Assembly (NCBI GenBank): GCA_029267455.1
Contig: JAJUIX010000105.1
Span: 1 to 5,579, forward strand
From: Enteractinococcus sp.
Lineage (GTDB): Bacteria; Actinomycetota; Actinomycetes; Actinomycetales; Micrococcaceae
Length of the DNA stretch: 5,579 nt
Direction of reading: 5' to 3'
Shown: one piece after another, positions 5,481 through 5,579 of the stretch
How positions within the stretch are numbered: position 1 is the first letter of the stretch
How the letters are laid out: every line of letters starts with the position of its first letter
Notes under the pieces: model-generated
What the model was told of the DNA's origin: nothing
The model's input: only the letters and a program-made list of their open reading frames with translations
The model's database searches: none
Position numbers and translations under genes: made by a program

Positions 5481-5579
5481 GTGGTGCATGAACCTGTGCG
5501 AAAAGCGCGCACCGTGATGTCAGCATCCGATATCAATCGCGTCCTGACACGCATCGCCCATGAAATATTGGAAGGCAAC
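5481..5579 (+). CDS. pyrR: Pyrimidine operon regulator PyrR, N-terminal part
   Basis: PyrR is an RNA-binding regulator of pyrimidine biosynthesis with a phosphoribosyltransferase fold, and many members also have uracil phosphoribosyltransferase activity. Only 33 codons are in the window. The stretch MSASDINRVLTRIAHEILEGN (residues 13-33, conserved core from Asp17) matches the usual PyrR opening, D-I-x-R-x-L-T-R-I-A-H-x-I-x-E. The PRPP-binding motif and catalytic region lie beyond the window. Two tandem GTG codons (5481 and 5484) can start the protein, 6 and 9 bases after AAAGGAG; ATG 5517 is too far inside. The PyrR-binding loop directly upstream supports the identification independently, since autoregulation is the rule. 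The gene probably heads a pyrimidine operon (pyrB, pyrC and others), which cannot be seen here. Confidence 0.92.
   Translation, partial: MVHEPVRKARTVMSASDINRVLTRIAHEILEGN

Noticed and set aside
1..5579. Mobile elements, CRISPR repeats, tRNA or rRNA genes, defence or toxin genes.
   Set aside because: No direct repeat array, transposase or integrase signature, cloverleaf or rRNA-like stretch was seen. Nearly all bases are explained by housekeeping genes, and the codon use looks even throughout.

Overview
The window is a compact, one-strand stretch of a Gram-positive actinobacterial chromosome. Every gene lies on the + strand. In order they are the 3' end of mltG, complete aroE, aroC, aroK, aroB, efp and nusB, and the first 33 codons of pyrR. 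This order (cell-wall lytic transglycosylase, shikimate genes, EF-P, NusB, PyrR) is typical of Micrococcales such as Micrococcaceae. The protein signatures fit: an actinobacterial AroB, a 410-residue AroC, and a translational-type PyrR leader. By eye the GC content is moderate rather than very high, which would suit one of the lower-GC Micrococcaceae, but the genus cannot be fixed from this sequence.

Layout. Positions 1-344 hold the MltG C-terminus. AroE starts on the very next base after the mltG stop, in the same frame. A 69-base gap precedes aroC. AroK follows aroC after 2 bases, and aroB overlaps aroK by ATGA. A 118-base gap, the first good place for a new promoter, separates aroB from efp. 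NusB follows efp after 25 bases with a TTG start. A 117-base spacer before pyrR holds a hairpin at the nusB 3' end, a candidate extended -10 promoter, and a PyrR-binding RNA hairpin that would bury the pyrR Shine-Dalgarno.

How the genes work together. AroB makes 3-dehydroquinate, AroE reduces 3-dehydroshikimate to shikimate, AroK phosphorylates shikimate, and AroC makes chorismate. The window therefore holds four of the seven steps to chorismate. The dehydroquinase (aroD/aroQ), EPSP synthase (aroA) and DAHP synthase must be elsewhere. EF-P relieves ribosome stalling at proline runs. NusB acts in rRNA antitermination. PyrR opens what is probably the pyrimidine operon.

I found no mobile element, CRISPR array, tRNA, rRNA, phage gene or unknown protein family. 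I do not see an undescribed system here. The most interesting part is the pyrR leader, where a consensus PyrR-binding loop encloses the ribosome binding site and competes with an alternative pairing. Related PyrR translational repression is known from Mycobacterium smegmatis, so the principle is not new.
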